Assembly (NCBI GenBank): GCA_002869615.1
Contig: PKUH01000016.1
Span: 1 to 52,428 of the forward strand
DNA: 52,428 nucleotides
Origin: Desulfuromonas sp.
GTDB taxonomy: Bacteria > Desulfobacterota > Desulfuromonadia > Desulfuromonadales > UBA2294
Direction of reading: 5' to 3'
Below the pieces are notes generated by a model that worked only from the letters and a program-made list of their open reading frames with translations, did not search any database and had not been told where the DNA came from. This document shows positions 1-9,181 of the stretch, in pieces (within the stretch, counting starts at the first letter, position 1; every line of letters starts with the position of its first letter). Made by a program: the position numbers and the translations under genes.

Positions 1-86
1 CATTTGACCCGGGTCGGGCCGGTGGTCGCGCATCCTGAAACAAATAAAAGAAGCGCTATCGTTGATAAAACAAGAACTTTTTTCAT
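1..86 (-). CDS. Lipoprotein, N-terminal part only (runs off the window)
   Basis: The minus strand carries an ATG at 84-86 preceded by an AGGTG ribosome-binding site. The 28 codons present read as a lipoprotein signal: MKK, a hydrophobic stretch, then the lipobox VSGC followed by ATTG. The mature protein would be lipid-anchored at that Cys. The gene continues beyond base 1, so its function cannot be told. It is divergent from the menaquinone genes. Confidence 0.75.
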   Translation of the reverse strand, partial: MKKVLVLSTIALLLFVSGCATTGPTRVK

Positions 87-149
87 CTGGCACCTCACTC
101 TATGGTTATTGTCACAAAATGACAGTGGAATAATTCAGGTTATTTTCAC

Positions 150-177
150 ATTATATAACAAGATCGGCAATTGAAAA
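150..177 (-). promoter_or_regulatory. Putative promoter of the divergent lipoprotein gene
   Basis: Read on the minus strand there is a perfect TATAAT at 155-150 and a TTTTCA at 177-172 with a 16-base spacer. This lies about 65 bases upstream of the lipoprotein ATG. A small inverted repeat, TGTCA-N5-TGACA at 110-124, lies between the promoter and the gene and could be an operator. This is by eye only. Confidence 0.45.
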
Positions 178-333
178 CAGTCTGAAAGTCAGCAGCAAGC
201 GATTACGGTTTAAATCGATCGTCGGTTATTTCTTTTAAACACCCAACAATAGGGCGTAGCCGCTTAAATATTGATTGTACTATATAGCCGGTGTAAACTT
301 TCGGGCCGAGCAAAAAAACGGAAGCAAGGTGAT

Positions 334-1194
334 ATGTTCGAAAAAATAGCCGCCCTGCTGCGGATGATCAAATTCTCGCACACTATTTTTGCTTTTCCCT
401 TTGCCCTGATGGGCGTCGTACTGGCAAGTCTGGCGTCGCGATCGATCCCCGAAATAAACCAGATTCTCTGGATCTGTGTTGCCATGGTCGGAGCCCGCAG
501 TGCGGCAATGGGTCTGAACCGAATTATTGATGCCAGAATCGATGCGGCCAACCCGCGTACGGCTGCCAGGGAAATTCCGGCCGGCAAGGTTTCGATCAAA
601 GAAGCAGTGGCTTTCGTAGTCGTTGCTCTTGCTCTTCTGCTTTTTGCCGCATGGATGTTGAACCCGCTCTGCCTGTACCTGTCACCGGTGGCGATATTCT
701 TCCTTTTTCTTTATTCCTACTGCAAGCGATTCACCTCCCTCGCTCATCTGGTTCTCGGAATCTGCCTGGCGGCGGCACCGCTCGGAGCCTGGATTGCCCT
801 GCGTGGAGATATCGGATGGCCGGCGGTTGTCCTGGCGCTGGCGGTCCTGCTCTGGGTCGCCGGATTCTATATCTTCTATGCGTTGCAGGATATAGAATTC
901 GATCGGCAGCAAGGCCTGCACTCGATCCCGGTTCATCTCGGGCCCGGGAAATCGATAATTCTTGTCCGGTATCTGCATGTCGGTATGATCATCCTGTTGT
1001 TGGCTCTGGGTATGGTCGATGGATTGGGACTGATCTACCTGGTCGGTGTTGGTGTGATTTCATTGATGCTGATCTACGAACACATGCTGGTCAAGGCCGA
1101 CGATCTGAGCCGTCTCGACGCTGCTTTTTTCAATATGAATGGCTACATAAGTGTTACGATTTTTCTGTTTGCCCTGCTCGATGCAGTGATCTGA
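334..1194 (+). CDS. mqnP: UbiA-family prenyltransferase, probably of menaquinone (futalosine) synthesis
   Basis: An integral membrane prenyltransferase of 286 aa that should attach a polyprenyl chain to the naphthoate-type ring of the futalosine menaquinone route. The first prenyl-diphosphate/Mg motif reads NRIIDARIDAANPRT near residue 70. The second Asp-rich motif, DIEFDRQQG, lies near residue 188. Multiple hydrophobic segments run through the protein. The ATG at 334 is chosen because AAGGTGAT precedes it and the N-terminus MFEKIAALLRMIKFSHT is typical; an open frame extends further upstream. The neighbours ubiX, mqnE and mqnC argue for menaquinone rather than ubiquinone or heme. Confidence 0.85.
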   Translation: MFEKIAALLRMIKFSHTIFAFPFALMGVVLASLASRSIPEINQILWICVAMVGARSAAMGLNRIIDARIDAANPRTAAREIPAGKVSIKEAVAFVVVALALLLFAAWMLNPLCLYLSPVAIFFLFLYSYCKRFTSLAHLVLGICLAAAPLGAWIALRGDIGWPAVVLALAVLLWVAGFYIFYALQDIEFDRQQGLHSIPVHLGPGKSIILVRYLHVGMIILLLALGMVDGLGLIYLVGVGVISLMLIYEHMLVKADDLSRLDAAFFNMNGYISVTIFLFALLDAVI

Positions 1195-1222
1195 ACCTTT
1201 TCCGGAGAGGATGGTTGGAAAG

Positions 1223-1837
1223 ATGAAGAAGCATATCGTTGTAGTCATCACCGGCGCTTCCGGTGCTTGTTATGGTCTGGGATTGATCCGCGAGTTGCTT
1301 GCCGCCGGCTGCCGGGTCTCATTGCTGGTGAGTGATGCCGGGCGGCAGGTGGTCGCCTATGAAACCGGCCTCGATCTCGCGACAACTCCCGGGCAGACCA
1401 TTCTCCAGATCAGGAATTATCTCGGGGTTGATGGAGAACTCGAATGTTATGCCGTCAATGACTTTTTCGCCCCGGTCGCAAGCGGCACTGCGGCTCCCGA
1501 TGCCGTCGTTATCGTCCCCTGCTCAATGGGCACGGCCGGACGAATCGCTTCCGGTTTGAGCGAAAACCTGATCGAGCGGGTCGCCGATGTTGCACTGAAG
1601 GAACGGCGGGAGCTGATTCTGGTGCCGCGCGAGACGCCGTTCAACCAGATCCACCTTGAAAATCTTCTCAGCTTGTCAAAAGCCGGGGCTGTGATCCTCC
1701 CGGCGATGCCGGCATTTTATCAGAACCCTGAGTCGATTGATGATATGGTCAATTTCGTGGTCGGCAAGATCCTCGATGCCCTTCGGGTTAACCACCAACT
1801 TTTCACGCGCTGGGGTTCAGAAGGGAAATCGGAGTAG
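1223..1837 (+). CDS. ubiX: UbiX-family flavin prenyltransferase
   Basis: A UbiX-like flavoprotein of about 204 aa. The family makes prenylated FMN, the cofactor of UbiD-type decarboxylases; in futalosine operons such a pair performs the late ring decarboxylation. The N-terminal FMN-binding ITGASGACYG is clear, as are VIVPCSMGT and VPRETPFNQIHLENL, all family hallmarks. Two starts are possible, ATG 1211 and ATG 1223. The GGAGAGG at 1204-1210 touches the first, so 1223 (MKKHIVVVITG) is preferred. The gene lies 28 bases after the prenyltransferase and its stop overlaps the mqnE start by one base. No UbiD partner is in the window. Confidence 0.88.
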   Translation: MKKHIVVVITGASGACYGLGLIRELLAAGCRVSLLVSDAGRQVVAYETGLDLATTPGQTILQIRNYLGVDGELECYAVNDFFAPVASGTAAPDAVVIVPCSMGTAGRIASGLSENLIERVADVALKERRELILVPRETPFNQIHLENLLSLSKAGAVILPAMPAFYQNPESIDDMVNFVVGKILDALRVNHQLFTRWGSEGKSE

Positions 1838-2922
1838 TGAGAGTTGATTTCAAACAGTTGAAAGAACAGCTCGAAGCGGGACAGCGGATCAGTGCTGCTG
1901 ATGCAGTGGCCCTGTTCGAGAGCAATGACCTGCTGGCTATCGGCGAGCTTGCGGCGATGGCAAATCGGCGCCAGAATGGCGAGACGGTTTATTTCAATGT
2001 CAATCGCCACATCAATTACACCAATTTATGCGTCAATCGTTGTACCTTCTGCGCGTTCAGCAAGGGGGTTGAGGATGAAGGATGCTACACGCTGGCCCTG
2101 AACGATATCCTCGAAAAAGCGGCTGAAGCGAATGCCGCCGGTGCGACCGAGATCCACATGGTCGGCGGGTTGCACCCAGACCTGCCTTTCGATTTTTACA
2201 TCGAGATGCTGGCCAGCCTCAAGGCCGACAACCCGGCCCTTCATATCAAGGCGTTTACGGCGGTAGAAATTGATTACTTTGCCCGGATAACCGGTCAGTC
2301 TGTTGACCAGGTGCTGCTCGAATTGAAAGCGGCCGGACTCGAATCGATGCCTGGCGGCGGCGCCGAAATCCTCGGGAAAAGGGTTCGCGATATCATCTGT
2401 CCGGAAAAGATCAGCGGCGAGCGCTGGCTCGAGATTATCGAAAAGGTCCATCGGGCCGGTTTGAAAAGTAACGCGACCATGCTGTTCGGCCATGTCGAGA
2501 AGTATGAAGACCGGGTTGACCATCTCGCAAAGCTGCGAGATCTTCAAGATAAAACCGGCGGTTTTCAGGCCTTTATCCCCCTCGCATTTCAACCCGACAA
2601 TACCCGGGTTCCGGGGGCAAAAGGGGTCAGCGGCGTTGATGCCCTCAAAACCCTTGCGATCAGCCGGATTTACCTTGATAATTTTCAGCATATCAAGGCC
2701 TACTGGGTCATGCTCGGCCTGAAGACGGCACAGGTTGCACTCGCATTCGGAGTCAACGATCTTGATGGTACGGTCATCGAGGAGAAAATCGGCCACGATG
2801 CCGGCGCCGAATCGCCACAGGCCCTGAGCAAGGATCAACTTCTTGATCTGATCAGAATTGCCGGGAAAAAACCGGTTGAACGCAACACCCTTTACGAGGA
2901 ATTGCGGAGCTACGCGGTATGA
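1837..2922 (+). CDS. mqnE: Aminofutalosine synthase, radical SAM
   Basis: A radical SAM enzyme of 361 aa that joins SAM-derived adenosine to an enolpyruvyl-benzoate to give aminofutalosine, an early committed step of the alternative menaquinone pathway. The 4Fe-4S ligands are in CVNRCTFCAF near residue 66, preceded by NRHINYTN. Downstream are MVGGLHPDLPF and GGGAEIL, shared with MqnC. It starts at a GTG that overlaps the upstream TAG as TAGTG, and it overlaps mqnC by 4 bases. It is distinguished from MqnC by its VNR cysteine spacer and LCVNRCTFCAFSK context; the two families are close, so a swap of names is the main risk. Confidence 0.87.
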   Translation: MRVDFKQLKEQLEAGQRISAADAVALFESNDLLAIGELAAMANRRQNGETVYFNVNRHINYTNLCVNRCTFCAFSKGVEDEGCYTLALNDILEKAAEANAAGATEIHMVGGLHPDLPFDFYIEMLASLKADNPALHIKAFTAVEIDYFARITGQSVDQVLLELKAAGLESMPGGGAEILGKRVRDIICPEKISGERWLEIIEKVHRAGLKSNATMLFGHVEKYEDRVDHLAKLRDLQDKTGGFQAFIPLAFQPDNTRVPGAKGVSGVDALKTLAISRIYLDNFQHIKAYWVMLGLKTAQVALAFGVNDLDGTVIEEKIGHDAGAESPQALSKDQLLDLIRIAGKKPVERNTLYEELRSYAV

Positions 2923-3974
2923 ATATTGCGGCCACTGAAAATTCTCCAATCACGGCTGAAGAAGCACTGCATCTGCTGTTGACGGAAGACTTGCTGGTCG
3001 TTGGCAAGACCGCAGATGCCGTGCGCCGCAAGAAACATCCTGCTAACCAGGTCAGTTTTGTCGTTGACCGGAATGTCAACTACACTAATATTTGCGAATC
3101 AAAATGCCGTTTTTGCGCTTTCTACCGCAATGCCGGAGATGCCGACGCCTACGTTCTTGACCATCGGACGATCTATGCAAAAATCGAGGAGCTGGTTGCC
3201 CGTAGCGGGACGCAACTGTTGATGCAGGGTGGTCTTCACCCTGAACTTAAGATCGACTGGTTTGAGGAGTTGTTCCGTCAGATCAAGCAGCGTTTCCCGA
3301 CGGTTCAGATTCACTCACTTTCGCCGGCCGAGATCATCCATATTGCCGAAATATCGGGTCTGACTATGCCGGAGTGCCTGGCGCGGCTGCATCAGGCCGG
3401 TCTCGATTCGTTGCCCGGTGGCGGAGCTGAAATCCTCGTCGATGATGTACGGCAGGAGGTTTCGCCGAACAAGATCGGCTGGCAGGAATGGGCCGCAGTG
3501 ATGATTGAAGCGCATCGACTAAGAATGCCGACAACAGCGACAATGATGTTCGGCTCGAAGGAGCGGCCCGAAGACATTATCGAACACCTGTTCCGGATCC
3601 GCGAGATTCAGCAGAGAACAGGCGGCTTTACCGCATTTATCCCCTGGACCTTCCAGCCTTACAACACCGAACTTGGTGGTGAAACAGCGAGTGGTGTCGA
3701 GTACCTCAAGGTCCTTGCACTCTCCCGGATCATTCTCGATAATATCGACAACATCCAGGCAAGCTGGGTCACCCAGGGAGACAAGATGGCGCAGATCGCA
3801 CTCTTTTTCGGGGCCAATGATCTCGGCGGGACGATGCTCGAGGAGAACGTTGTTGCCGCCGCCGGGGTTTCATTCCGGTTGTCGCAGTCGCAGATCATCG
3901 ATCTTGCCCGCAGCGCCGGATTTGTACCGGTTCGGCGAACGACGACATACGATACCCTTGAAATTTATGATTGA
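2919..3974 (+). CDS. mqnC: Cyclic dehypoxanthine futalosine synthase, radical SAM
   Basis: A radical SAM enzyme of 351 aa that cyclises dehypoxanthine futalosine to the bicyclic precursor of 1,4-dihydroxy-6-naphthoate. The cluster ligands are in [12 protein letters not shown] near residue 62, in the context [10 protein letters not shown] typical of MqnC. Further shared blocks are [22 protein letters not shown] and [12 protein letters not shown]. The ATG at 2919 overlaps the end of mqnE by 4 bases, so the pair is probably translationally coupled. mqnA, mqnB and mqnD are not in the window. Confidence 0.9.
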   Translation: MNIAATENSPITAEEALHLLLTEDLLVVGKTADAVRRKKHPANQVSFVVDRNVNYTNICESKCRFCAFYRNAGDADAYVLDHRTIYAKIEELVARSGTQLLMQGGLHPELKIDWFEELFRQIKQRFPTVQIHSLSPAEIIHIAEISGLTMPECLARLHQAGLDSLPGGGAEILVDDVRQEVSPNKIGWQEWAAVMIEAHRLRMPTTATMMFGSKERPEDIIEHLFRIREIQQRTGGFTAFIPWTFQPYNTELGGETASGVEYLKVLALSRIILDNIDNIQASWVTQGDKMAQIALFFGANDLGGTMLEENVVAAAGVSFRLSQSQIIDLARSAGFVPVRRTTTYDTLEIYD

Positions 3975-3997
3975 TATTCGGTAGGGAGATGCCGCAA

Positions 3998-5038
3998 ATG
4001 CGAAAAAATATTGCCAATATGACCGGGTACGTCCCCGGGTTTCAACCGCCTGACGACGAAGACTGGATCAAACTCAACACCAATGAAAATCCTTATCCAC
4101 CGTCACCCCGTGTCGTCGAGGCCATTACAGCCGAACTCGATGCCGGTGAATCGTTGCGCCGCTATCCGGATCCCCCGAGCAGGAGCGGACGTCAGGCAGC
4201 GTCCGATCTTTATGGATTCGATCCCTCCTGGGTGATCATGGCTAACGGCTCGGATGAGCTGCTCAACAACCTGATCCGGGCTTACGTGAGTGAAGATGAG
4301 GAATTGGCATTTATTCAGCCCTCCTACTCCTACTATGCGACCCTCGCCAAAATCCAGGGAGCTTCGATCCGAACCTTCGCCCTTGATGAAAATTGGCAGA
4401 TTGCTGATTTCCCACGGCGTTATGATGGCAAACTTTTTTTTCTGACCTCGCCGAATGCGCCGCTCGGGATCACTTTCAGCAATGAATATATTGCTGATAT
4501 TGCCGACCGCTGTGACGGCATATTGGTCGTTGATGAAGCTTATGCCGACTTCGCTGATGAAAATGCCCTTGATCTGGTCAGGCAGCATGACAATATCATC
4601 GTGACCCGTACTTTCTCGAAAAGCTATGCCCTGGCCGGAATGCGGCTCGGCCTCGCCATCGCCCGCCCGGAAGTGATTGCCGCGCTCGACAAGATCCGCG
4701 ATCATTACAACCTGGATCGACTCGCTCAGGTCGCGGCGGTCGCGGCATTGAAAGACCAGGATTATTTTCAGCAGACGATTACAAAAATCAGGCAGACGCG
4801 CACGTGGTTTGTGGCCGAACTCGAGAGCCTGCAATACACTGTCCTGCCATCTCAGGCCAATTATGTGTTTGCCATCCCGCCTGATCGCGACGGCAAGCGG
4901 ATTTATGAGGCCCTGTTCGAAAAAAAGATCCTCGTTCGATTCTTCCCGGATGTCTTGCTGGCCCACGGTTTAAGAATCAGCATCGGAACTCCGGAGGAGA
5001 TGGCGGCGACGGTCGAAGCACTGAAGGAAATTGAGTGA
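3998..5038 (+). CDS. hisC: Histidinol-phosphate aminotransferase
   Basis: A PLP-dependent class I/II aminotransferase of about 346 aa converting imidazole-acetol phosphate to histidinol phosphate. Visible blocks are [14 protein letters not shown] at the N-terminus, the NGSDELL cofactor region, VDEAYADF, and [14 protein letters not shown] with the PLP lysine. The open frame reaches back to 3971. The sequence GGTAGGGAG at 3979-3987 places the best-spaced ATG at 3998 rather than the ATG at 3989. It directly follows mqnC. A hisC unlinked from other his genes may also serve aromatic amino acid transamination. Confidence 0.85.
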   Translation: MRKNIANMTGYVPGFQPPDDEDWIKLNTNENPYPPSPRVVEAITAELDAGESLRRYPDPPSRSGRQAASDLYGFDPSWVIMANGSDELLNNLIRAYVSEDEELAFIQPSYSYYATLAKIQGASIRTFALDENWQIADFPRRYDGKLFFLTSPNAPLGITFSNEYIADIADRCDGILVVDEAYADFADENALDLVRQHDNIIVTRTFSKSYALAGMRLGLAIARPEVIAALDKIRDHYNLDRLAQVAAVAALKDQDYFQQTITKIRQTRTWFVAELESLQYTVLPSQANYVFAIPPDRDGKRIYEALFEKKILVRFFPDVLLAHGLRISIGTPEEMAATVEALKEIE

Positions 5039-5064
5039 TCCATTATTTCTGCTTTAGGAAGATC

Positions 5065-5105
5065 AGGGGTCGGATCCGTTATTGAATGCGGAGCTGACCC
5101 CTTTT
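5065..5105 (+). terminator. Hairpin between hisC and mutY
   Basis: AGGGGTC at 5065-5071 pairs with GACCCC at 5096-5101, with a further CCG/CGG inner pairing, and is followed by CTTTTCG. It may terminate the menaquinone-hisC transcript, or it may be a dispersed GGGGTC repeat. mutY starts only 18 bases later. Confidence 0.4.
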
Positions 5106-5122
5106 CGTTTGCAAACCTGACG

Positions 5123-6196
5123 ATGAATCTGCCCTTCAAAACAGAAGATGTTTCGGAACGACTGCTTGCCTGGTATACCCGGCATGGCCGTGACCTGCCG
5201 TGGCGGCAGACCCGTGACCCGTACCGGATCTGGCTCTCCGAAGTCATGCTACAGCAGACCACGGTGGCGGCGGTTATTCCATATTATGAAAAATTCCTCG
5301 CCCGGTTTCCCGATGTCGTTTCGCTGGCAGCTGCTGAACTTGAAGCAGTCCTTGAGCTCTGGTCCGGGCTCGGATATTATTCACGCGCCCGCAACCTGCA
5401 CCGGGCGGCGCAAATGGTCGCCGGGGAATACAACGGGCGCTTTCCGAATGATGTCGAAGGCTTGATGGGCCTGCCCGGAATCGGTCGTTCGACAGCCGGG
5501 GCTATCTGTTCAATTGCCTACGACCGACCGGCGCCGATCCTCGACGGCAATGTTCGCCGGGTCCTGGCACGGCTGATGGCTCTGCGTGAGCCCGCGCGGG
5601 ATCGGCAAGCCGAGAAAAAACTCTGGCGCTGGGCCGAAGCCTTGACACCGTTGGACCGACCGCATGATTATGCTCAGGCGATCATGGATCTTGGCGCGAC
5701 CCTCTGTACGCCCCGACAGCCGGAATGTTGCCGCTGTCCCCTGGCCGAAATTTGCCAGGCGCGAAGTCAGGGGCTCGAAAACGAGCTGCCGAAGACCGGA
5801 AAAAAAGAGAAAGTCGGAGAGCGGCTGCAAGTTGTCCTGATCGTTGAGAAAGAGGGCCAGCTGTTGCTCAACCGGCGGCCGCCGAGCGGTCTGCTCGGCG
5901 GCATGTGGGAGTTTCCCTGTGCCGACCTTGAACCGGGAGAAGAACCGGCGCAGCGGGCCCGGGCACTCGCCCGGAATTATTCCATAGAGACTGAACTGCA
6001 CTGTATCGGCCGGATCAGGCATGTCTACAGCCATTTCCGCCTTGAGGCGATCGTCTTCCGGACCGGAATTGCCGAACAGACCGGAATTGCCGAAACCGGT
6101 ACATTCTGGCATGATGCGGAGAAATTGGCCGAAAGCCCGTTGCACGGAGCGCATCAGAAAGCCCTGAACCTGACAATGAAGGAACGGAAACCATGA
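5123..6196 (+). CDS. mutY: A/G-specific adenine DNA glycosylase
   Basis: A base-excision repair enzyme of 357 aa that removes adenine mispaired with 8-oxoguanine. The N-terminal catalytic region has SEVMLQQTTVAAVIPYYEKF. The helix-hairpin-helix is LPGIGRSTAGAI near residue 117, with the catalytic Asp just after it in ILDGNVRRVLAR. The 4Fe-4S loop is a complete C-X6-C-X2-C-X5-C near residue 193. A C-terminal NUDIX-like 8-oxoG recognition domain contains LLGGMWEFP. The length is normal. No strong ribosome-binding site is visible at ATG 5123. Its stop overlaps the start of rnd by 4 bases. Confidence 0.93.
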   Translation: MNLPFKTEDVSERLLAWYTRHGRDLPWRQTRDPYRIWLSEVMLQQTTVAAVIPYYEKFLARFPDVVSLAAAELEAVLELWSGLGYYSRARNLHRAAQMVAGEYNGRFPNDVEGLMGLPGIGRSTAGAICSIAYDRPAPILDGNVRRVLARLMALREPARDRQAEKKLWRWAEALTPLDRPHDYAQAIMDLGATLCTPRQPECCRCPLAEICQARSQGLENELPKTGKKEKVGERLQVVLIVEKEGQLLLNRRPPSGLLGGMWEFPCADLEPGEEPAQRARALARNYSIETELHCIGRIRHVYSHFRLEAIVFRTGIAEQTGIAETGTFWHDAEKLAESPLHGAHQKALNLTMKERKP

Positions 6197-7314
6197 CTGA
6201 TATTGAAATTCTGACGACCGAAGATGAGGTTGAAAAACTGGCGCATTCCCTGCGTCATGAATCCTCGGTTGCAGTCGACCTTGAAATGGATGCGATGCAT
6301 AATTATCGTGAAAAAATATGCCTGGCCCAGATTTCAACAACGCAACATACGGTTCTGGCCGACCCGCTTGTCGGCGGCAACCTTGCGCCGCTGGCAGGAG
6401 TTTTTGCCGAGACCGGTATCCGCAAAATCTTTCACGCCGTCGATTATGACCTGCGCAGCCTCAAACGGGATTACGGATTTGCCGTGCACAACCTGTTCGA
6501 TACCATGATTGCCGCCCAGTTCTGTGGCGAAGAGAAAATAGGGCTGGCCGACCTTCTGGGAAAATACTTCGGTGTTAAGCTCGACAAGAAGTACCAGCGT
6601 GCCGACTGGTCGCATCGCCCGCTGAAAAAGGAAATGATTGCTTACGCGGCCGAGGATACGCGTCATCTGCATCGACTGGTCGCTATCCTCGAGGAGAAGC
6701 TCCGGGAGCTCGGTCGTCTCGACTGGCTGCACGAGGAGTGCAAACTTCTCGAAGAGATTTGCTTTGATGAAAACAGCGGGCCTCTGTTCCTACGGTTCAA
6801 AGGGGCGGGAAAGCTTGAAAGACGCCAGCTGGCGCAACTCGAAGAGTTGCTGCAATGGCGTGATAAAGAGGCTGAACGCCGCAACTGTCCTCACTTCAAG
6901 GTCGTCGGCAACAAGTCTCTGTTGGCGCTCATTCTGACCCGGCCTGAGGGTGTTGATGCACTCTCCTCGCTCGAAGGGATGTCCTCCCGACAGGTTGAGC
7001 GATACGGCCAGCAGCTGCTCAACTGTCTCGATAAGGCCAATCAGATTGACGAAGAAGATCTCCCTCTATTCCCGCGGGCGCCGCGGATTAAAAGAGATCC
7101 GCAGGTCGATCAGCTGCTGGCCAAACTGAAGGTTTGGCGGACAAAAAAGGCGGCCGATCTTGCCATTGACCCCGGGGTTCTGGTCAACAACAGTCTGCTT
7201 GAGGCGGTTGCCCGGCAACGACCGAAGCGACCGGAAGACCTTCATCAGGTTCGCGGACTGAGGTCATGGCAGATCGGTGAGATCGGCGAAGATATTGTTG
7301 CGATTGTACGATAA
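6193..7314 (+). CDS. rnd: Ribonuclease D
   Basis: A 3'-5' exoribonuclease of 373 aa used in tRNA 3'-end maturation. The DEDD exonuclease domain shows VDLEMDAMHNY (first acidic pair), FHAVDYDLRSL (third Asp) and AYAAEDTRHLH (last Asp and its Tyr context). An HRDC-type helical region, FKVVGNKSLLALI onward, fills the C-terminal half. ATG 6193 overlaps the mutY stop as ATGA, with AAGGAACGG upstream as ribosome-binding site, implying coupling. Confidence 0.9.
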   Translation: MTDIEILTTEDEVEKLAHSLRHESSVAVDLEMDAMHNYREKICLAQISTTQHTVLADPLVGGNLAPLAGVFAETGIRKIFHAVDYDLRSLKRDYGFAVHNLFDTMIAAQFCGEEKIGLADLLGKYFGVKLDKKYQRADWSHRPLKKEMIAYAAEDTRHLHRLVAILEEKLRELGRLDWLHEECKLLEEICFDENSGPLFLRFKGAGKLERRQLAQLEELLQWRDKEAERRNCPHFKVVGNKSLLALILTRPEGVDALSSLEGMSSRQVERYGQQLLNCLDKANQIDEEDLPLFPRAPRIKRDPQVDQLLAKLKVWRTKKAADLAIDPGVLVNNSLLEAVARQRPKRPEDLHQVRGLRSWQIGEIGEDIVAIVR

Positions 7315-7376
7315 GCCGGATTGCCTGAAGTTCGCTAGCGGCTGCCGGGGTGCCCTCTGCCGTATACGACGATGCC

Positions 7377-7700
7377 ATGAAAAAGCTTTACACATTTGAT
7401 CTCACCGAACGGGCCCTTGCCGGGATGTTTCACGAGCTGTTATTGCAAGAGGGGATTGAATGCCTGCTCCGCAATGAACAGCTTTTCTCCGGCCTCGGCG
7501 AAATTCCTTTTGTCGAATGTTATCCCGAGCTCTGGGTTGTCGATGCCGAAATGTTCCCGCGGGCGCAATCCCTGTTGCGTCAGTATATGGCCGATGCACC
7601 CGAAAAGTTGCCGGAATGGCATTGTCCCGGGTGCGGTGAACAGATCGAGGGCCATTTTAATGCCTGCTGGAACTGCGGTTGCAGTCCGTCAGACGATTAA
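7377..7700 (+). CDS. DUF2007-type protein with C-terminal zinc ribbon
   Basis: A small protein of 107 aa. The N-terminal half resembles the DUF2007 fold (LYTFDLTERALAGMFHELL, a signal-transduction-like alpha/beta domain). The C-terminus carries two CxxC pairs, CPGCGEQ and CWNCGC, 15 residues apart, forming a likely zinc ribbon. The start at ATG 7377 gives MKKLYTF; a longer GTG frame begins at 7350. It follows rnd by about 60 bases and converges with fumC, overlapping its end by 4 bases. The function is unknown. Confidence 0.75.
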   Translation: MKKLYTFDLTERALAGMFHELLLQEGIECLLRNEQLFSGLGEIPFVECYPELWVVDAEMFPRAQSLLRQYMADAPEKLPEWHCPGCGEQIEGHFNACWNCGCSPSDD

Positions 7701-9100
7701 CGGGTTTTCCCCGGAATCCCCGGTTCGGTCATCGGCTGGGGATCGAGAACCCGATCAAGTTCATCCTCCGGCAAAACTTTCTTTTCGATAGCGACCGCAC
7801 GGACGGTCTTGCCGCTGGCAAAAGCCTGCTTGGCAATATCGGCGGCCTGATCGTAGCCGATAACCGGGGCCAGGGCGGTGCACATTGCCAGGCTCTCTTC
7901 GACCAGCGATTCGCAGCGCTCGCGATCAGCCTCAAGACCCTTGAGGCACTGTTCGCCGAACTGTTCGATCCCCCTGGAGAGCAGGGCGATCGACTGCAGC
8001 ATGTTGTGCGCCATGACCGGCATCATCACGTTCAGTTCAAAGTTTCCGGAAAGACCGCCCAGCGAAATTGTCGCATCATTGCCGATGACCTGGCTGCAGA
8101 CCTGCATCAGGCTTTCGGCCATAACCGGATTGACCTTGCCCGGCATGATCGAGCTTCCCGGCTGCACCGCCGGCAGCTTCAACTCGCCAAGGCCGCACCG
8201 TGGACCGCTTCCGAGATGCCTGATGTCATTGGCGATTTTAAAGAGAGCGACCGCGGTTGTTTTCAAGGCGCCGCTGGCAGCAACAACCTGCTCCTTGCCG
8301 GCCTGGGCGGCAAAGTGGTCACTTGCTTCGCGTAACGGCAGTCCGGAAACGTTGGCCATCCGTTCAATCACCCGGCCGGCAAAATTCGGATGGGTGTTAA
8401 TGCCGGTTCCGACTGCGGTTCCCCCGAGCGGCAGCTCACACAAACCTTCAAGACTTTTTTTCAGTTCGGAAATCACCAGCTCAAGTTGTTGTGAATAGCC
8501 GCCGAAAACCTGGCCGAGCCGGATCGGCGTTGCGTCCTGCAGGTGAGTGCGGCCGATCTTGATGATATCGTCGAAGGCGGTCGCCTTGTCGAGCAGAAGC
8601 TGCTGCATCTGCTGCAGAGCCGGAATCAGGGAGTCATTGATCTCGGTCGCCGCGGCGAGGTGGATTGCTGTTGGAATGACATCGTTGCTCGACTGCCCGT
8701 AATTGACATGATCGTTCGGATGTACCGACTTGCTGCCGATCTCTTCGTCGAGCAGCTGGGCCGCCCGGTTGGCGATAACCTCGTTGGCGTTCATGTTGCT
8801 GCTGGTGCCGGAGCCGGTCTGGAAGATATCGACCGGGAAATGTTCATCGAGGCGGCCCTCGACAACTTCGCCGGCCGCATCCATAATCGCCAGGGCGAGT
8901 TTACTGTCAAGCAGGCCGAGCTCCTTGTTGACAAAGGCAGCGTGTTCCTTGACCAGGCCGATGGCGCGCAAAAAAGGTCGGGGGAAGGGAATGCCTGAAA
9001 TCGGAAAATTGATCAGGGCTCGCGCCGTCTGGGCTCCATAAAGCGCATCTTCCGGTACTTCCATTTCTCCCATGGAATCTTGTTCAACCCGTTTCGCCAT
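7697..9100 (-). CDS. fumC: Class II fumarate hydratase
   Basis: An iron-independent fumarase of 467 aa that interconverts fumarate and malate in the TCA cycle. It has the N-terminal MGEMEVPEDALYGAQTARA, TGSGTSSNMNANEV, VHPNDHVNYGQSSNDVIPT and the superfamily signature GSSIMPGKVNPVM with the catalytic Ser loop. The C-terminus is full length. AAGGAGAAAA lies just upstream of the start on the minus strand. It is divergent from the transporter gene at 9182. Confidence 0.94.
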   Translation of the reverse strand: MAKRVEQDSMGEMEVPEDALYGAQTARALINFPISGIPFPRPFLRAIGLVKEHAAFVNKELGLLDSKLALAIMDAAGEVVEGRLDEHFPVDIFQTGSGTSSNMNANEVIANRAAQLLDEEIGSKSVHPNDHVNYGQSSNDVIPTAIHLAAATEINDSLIPALQQMQQLLLDKATAFDDIIKIGRTHLQDATPIRLGQVFGGYSQQLELVISELKKSLEGLCELPLGGTAVGTGINTHPNFAGRVIERMANVSGLPLREASDHFAAQAGKEQVVAASGALKTTAVALFKIANDIRHLGSGPRCGLGELKLPAVQPGSSIMPGKVNPVMAESLMQVCSQVIGNDATISLGGLSGNFELNVMMPVMAHNMLQSIALLSRGIEQFGEQCLKGLEADRERCESLVEESLAMCTALAPVIGYDQAADIAKQAFASGKTVRAVAIEKKVLPEDELDRVLDPQPMTEPGIPGKTR

Positions 9101-9181
9101 ATTTTTTCTCCTTGAAAGTGGTAATTGAAGTTTTAATTTCGCTAAAAAATGAACTCGCTAACTCTTTTGACATCAGTTAGA

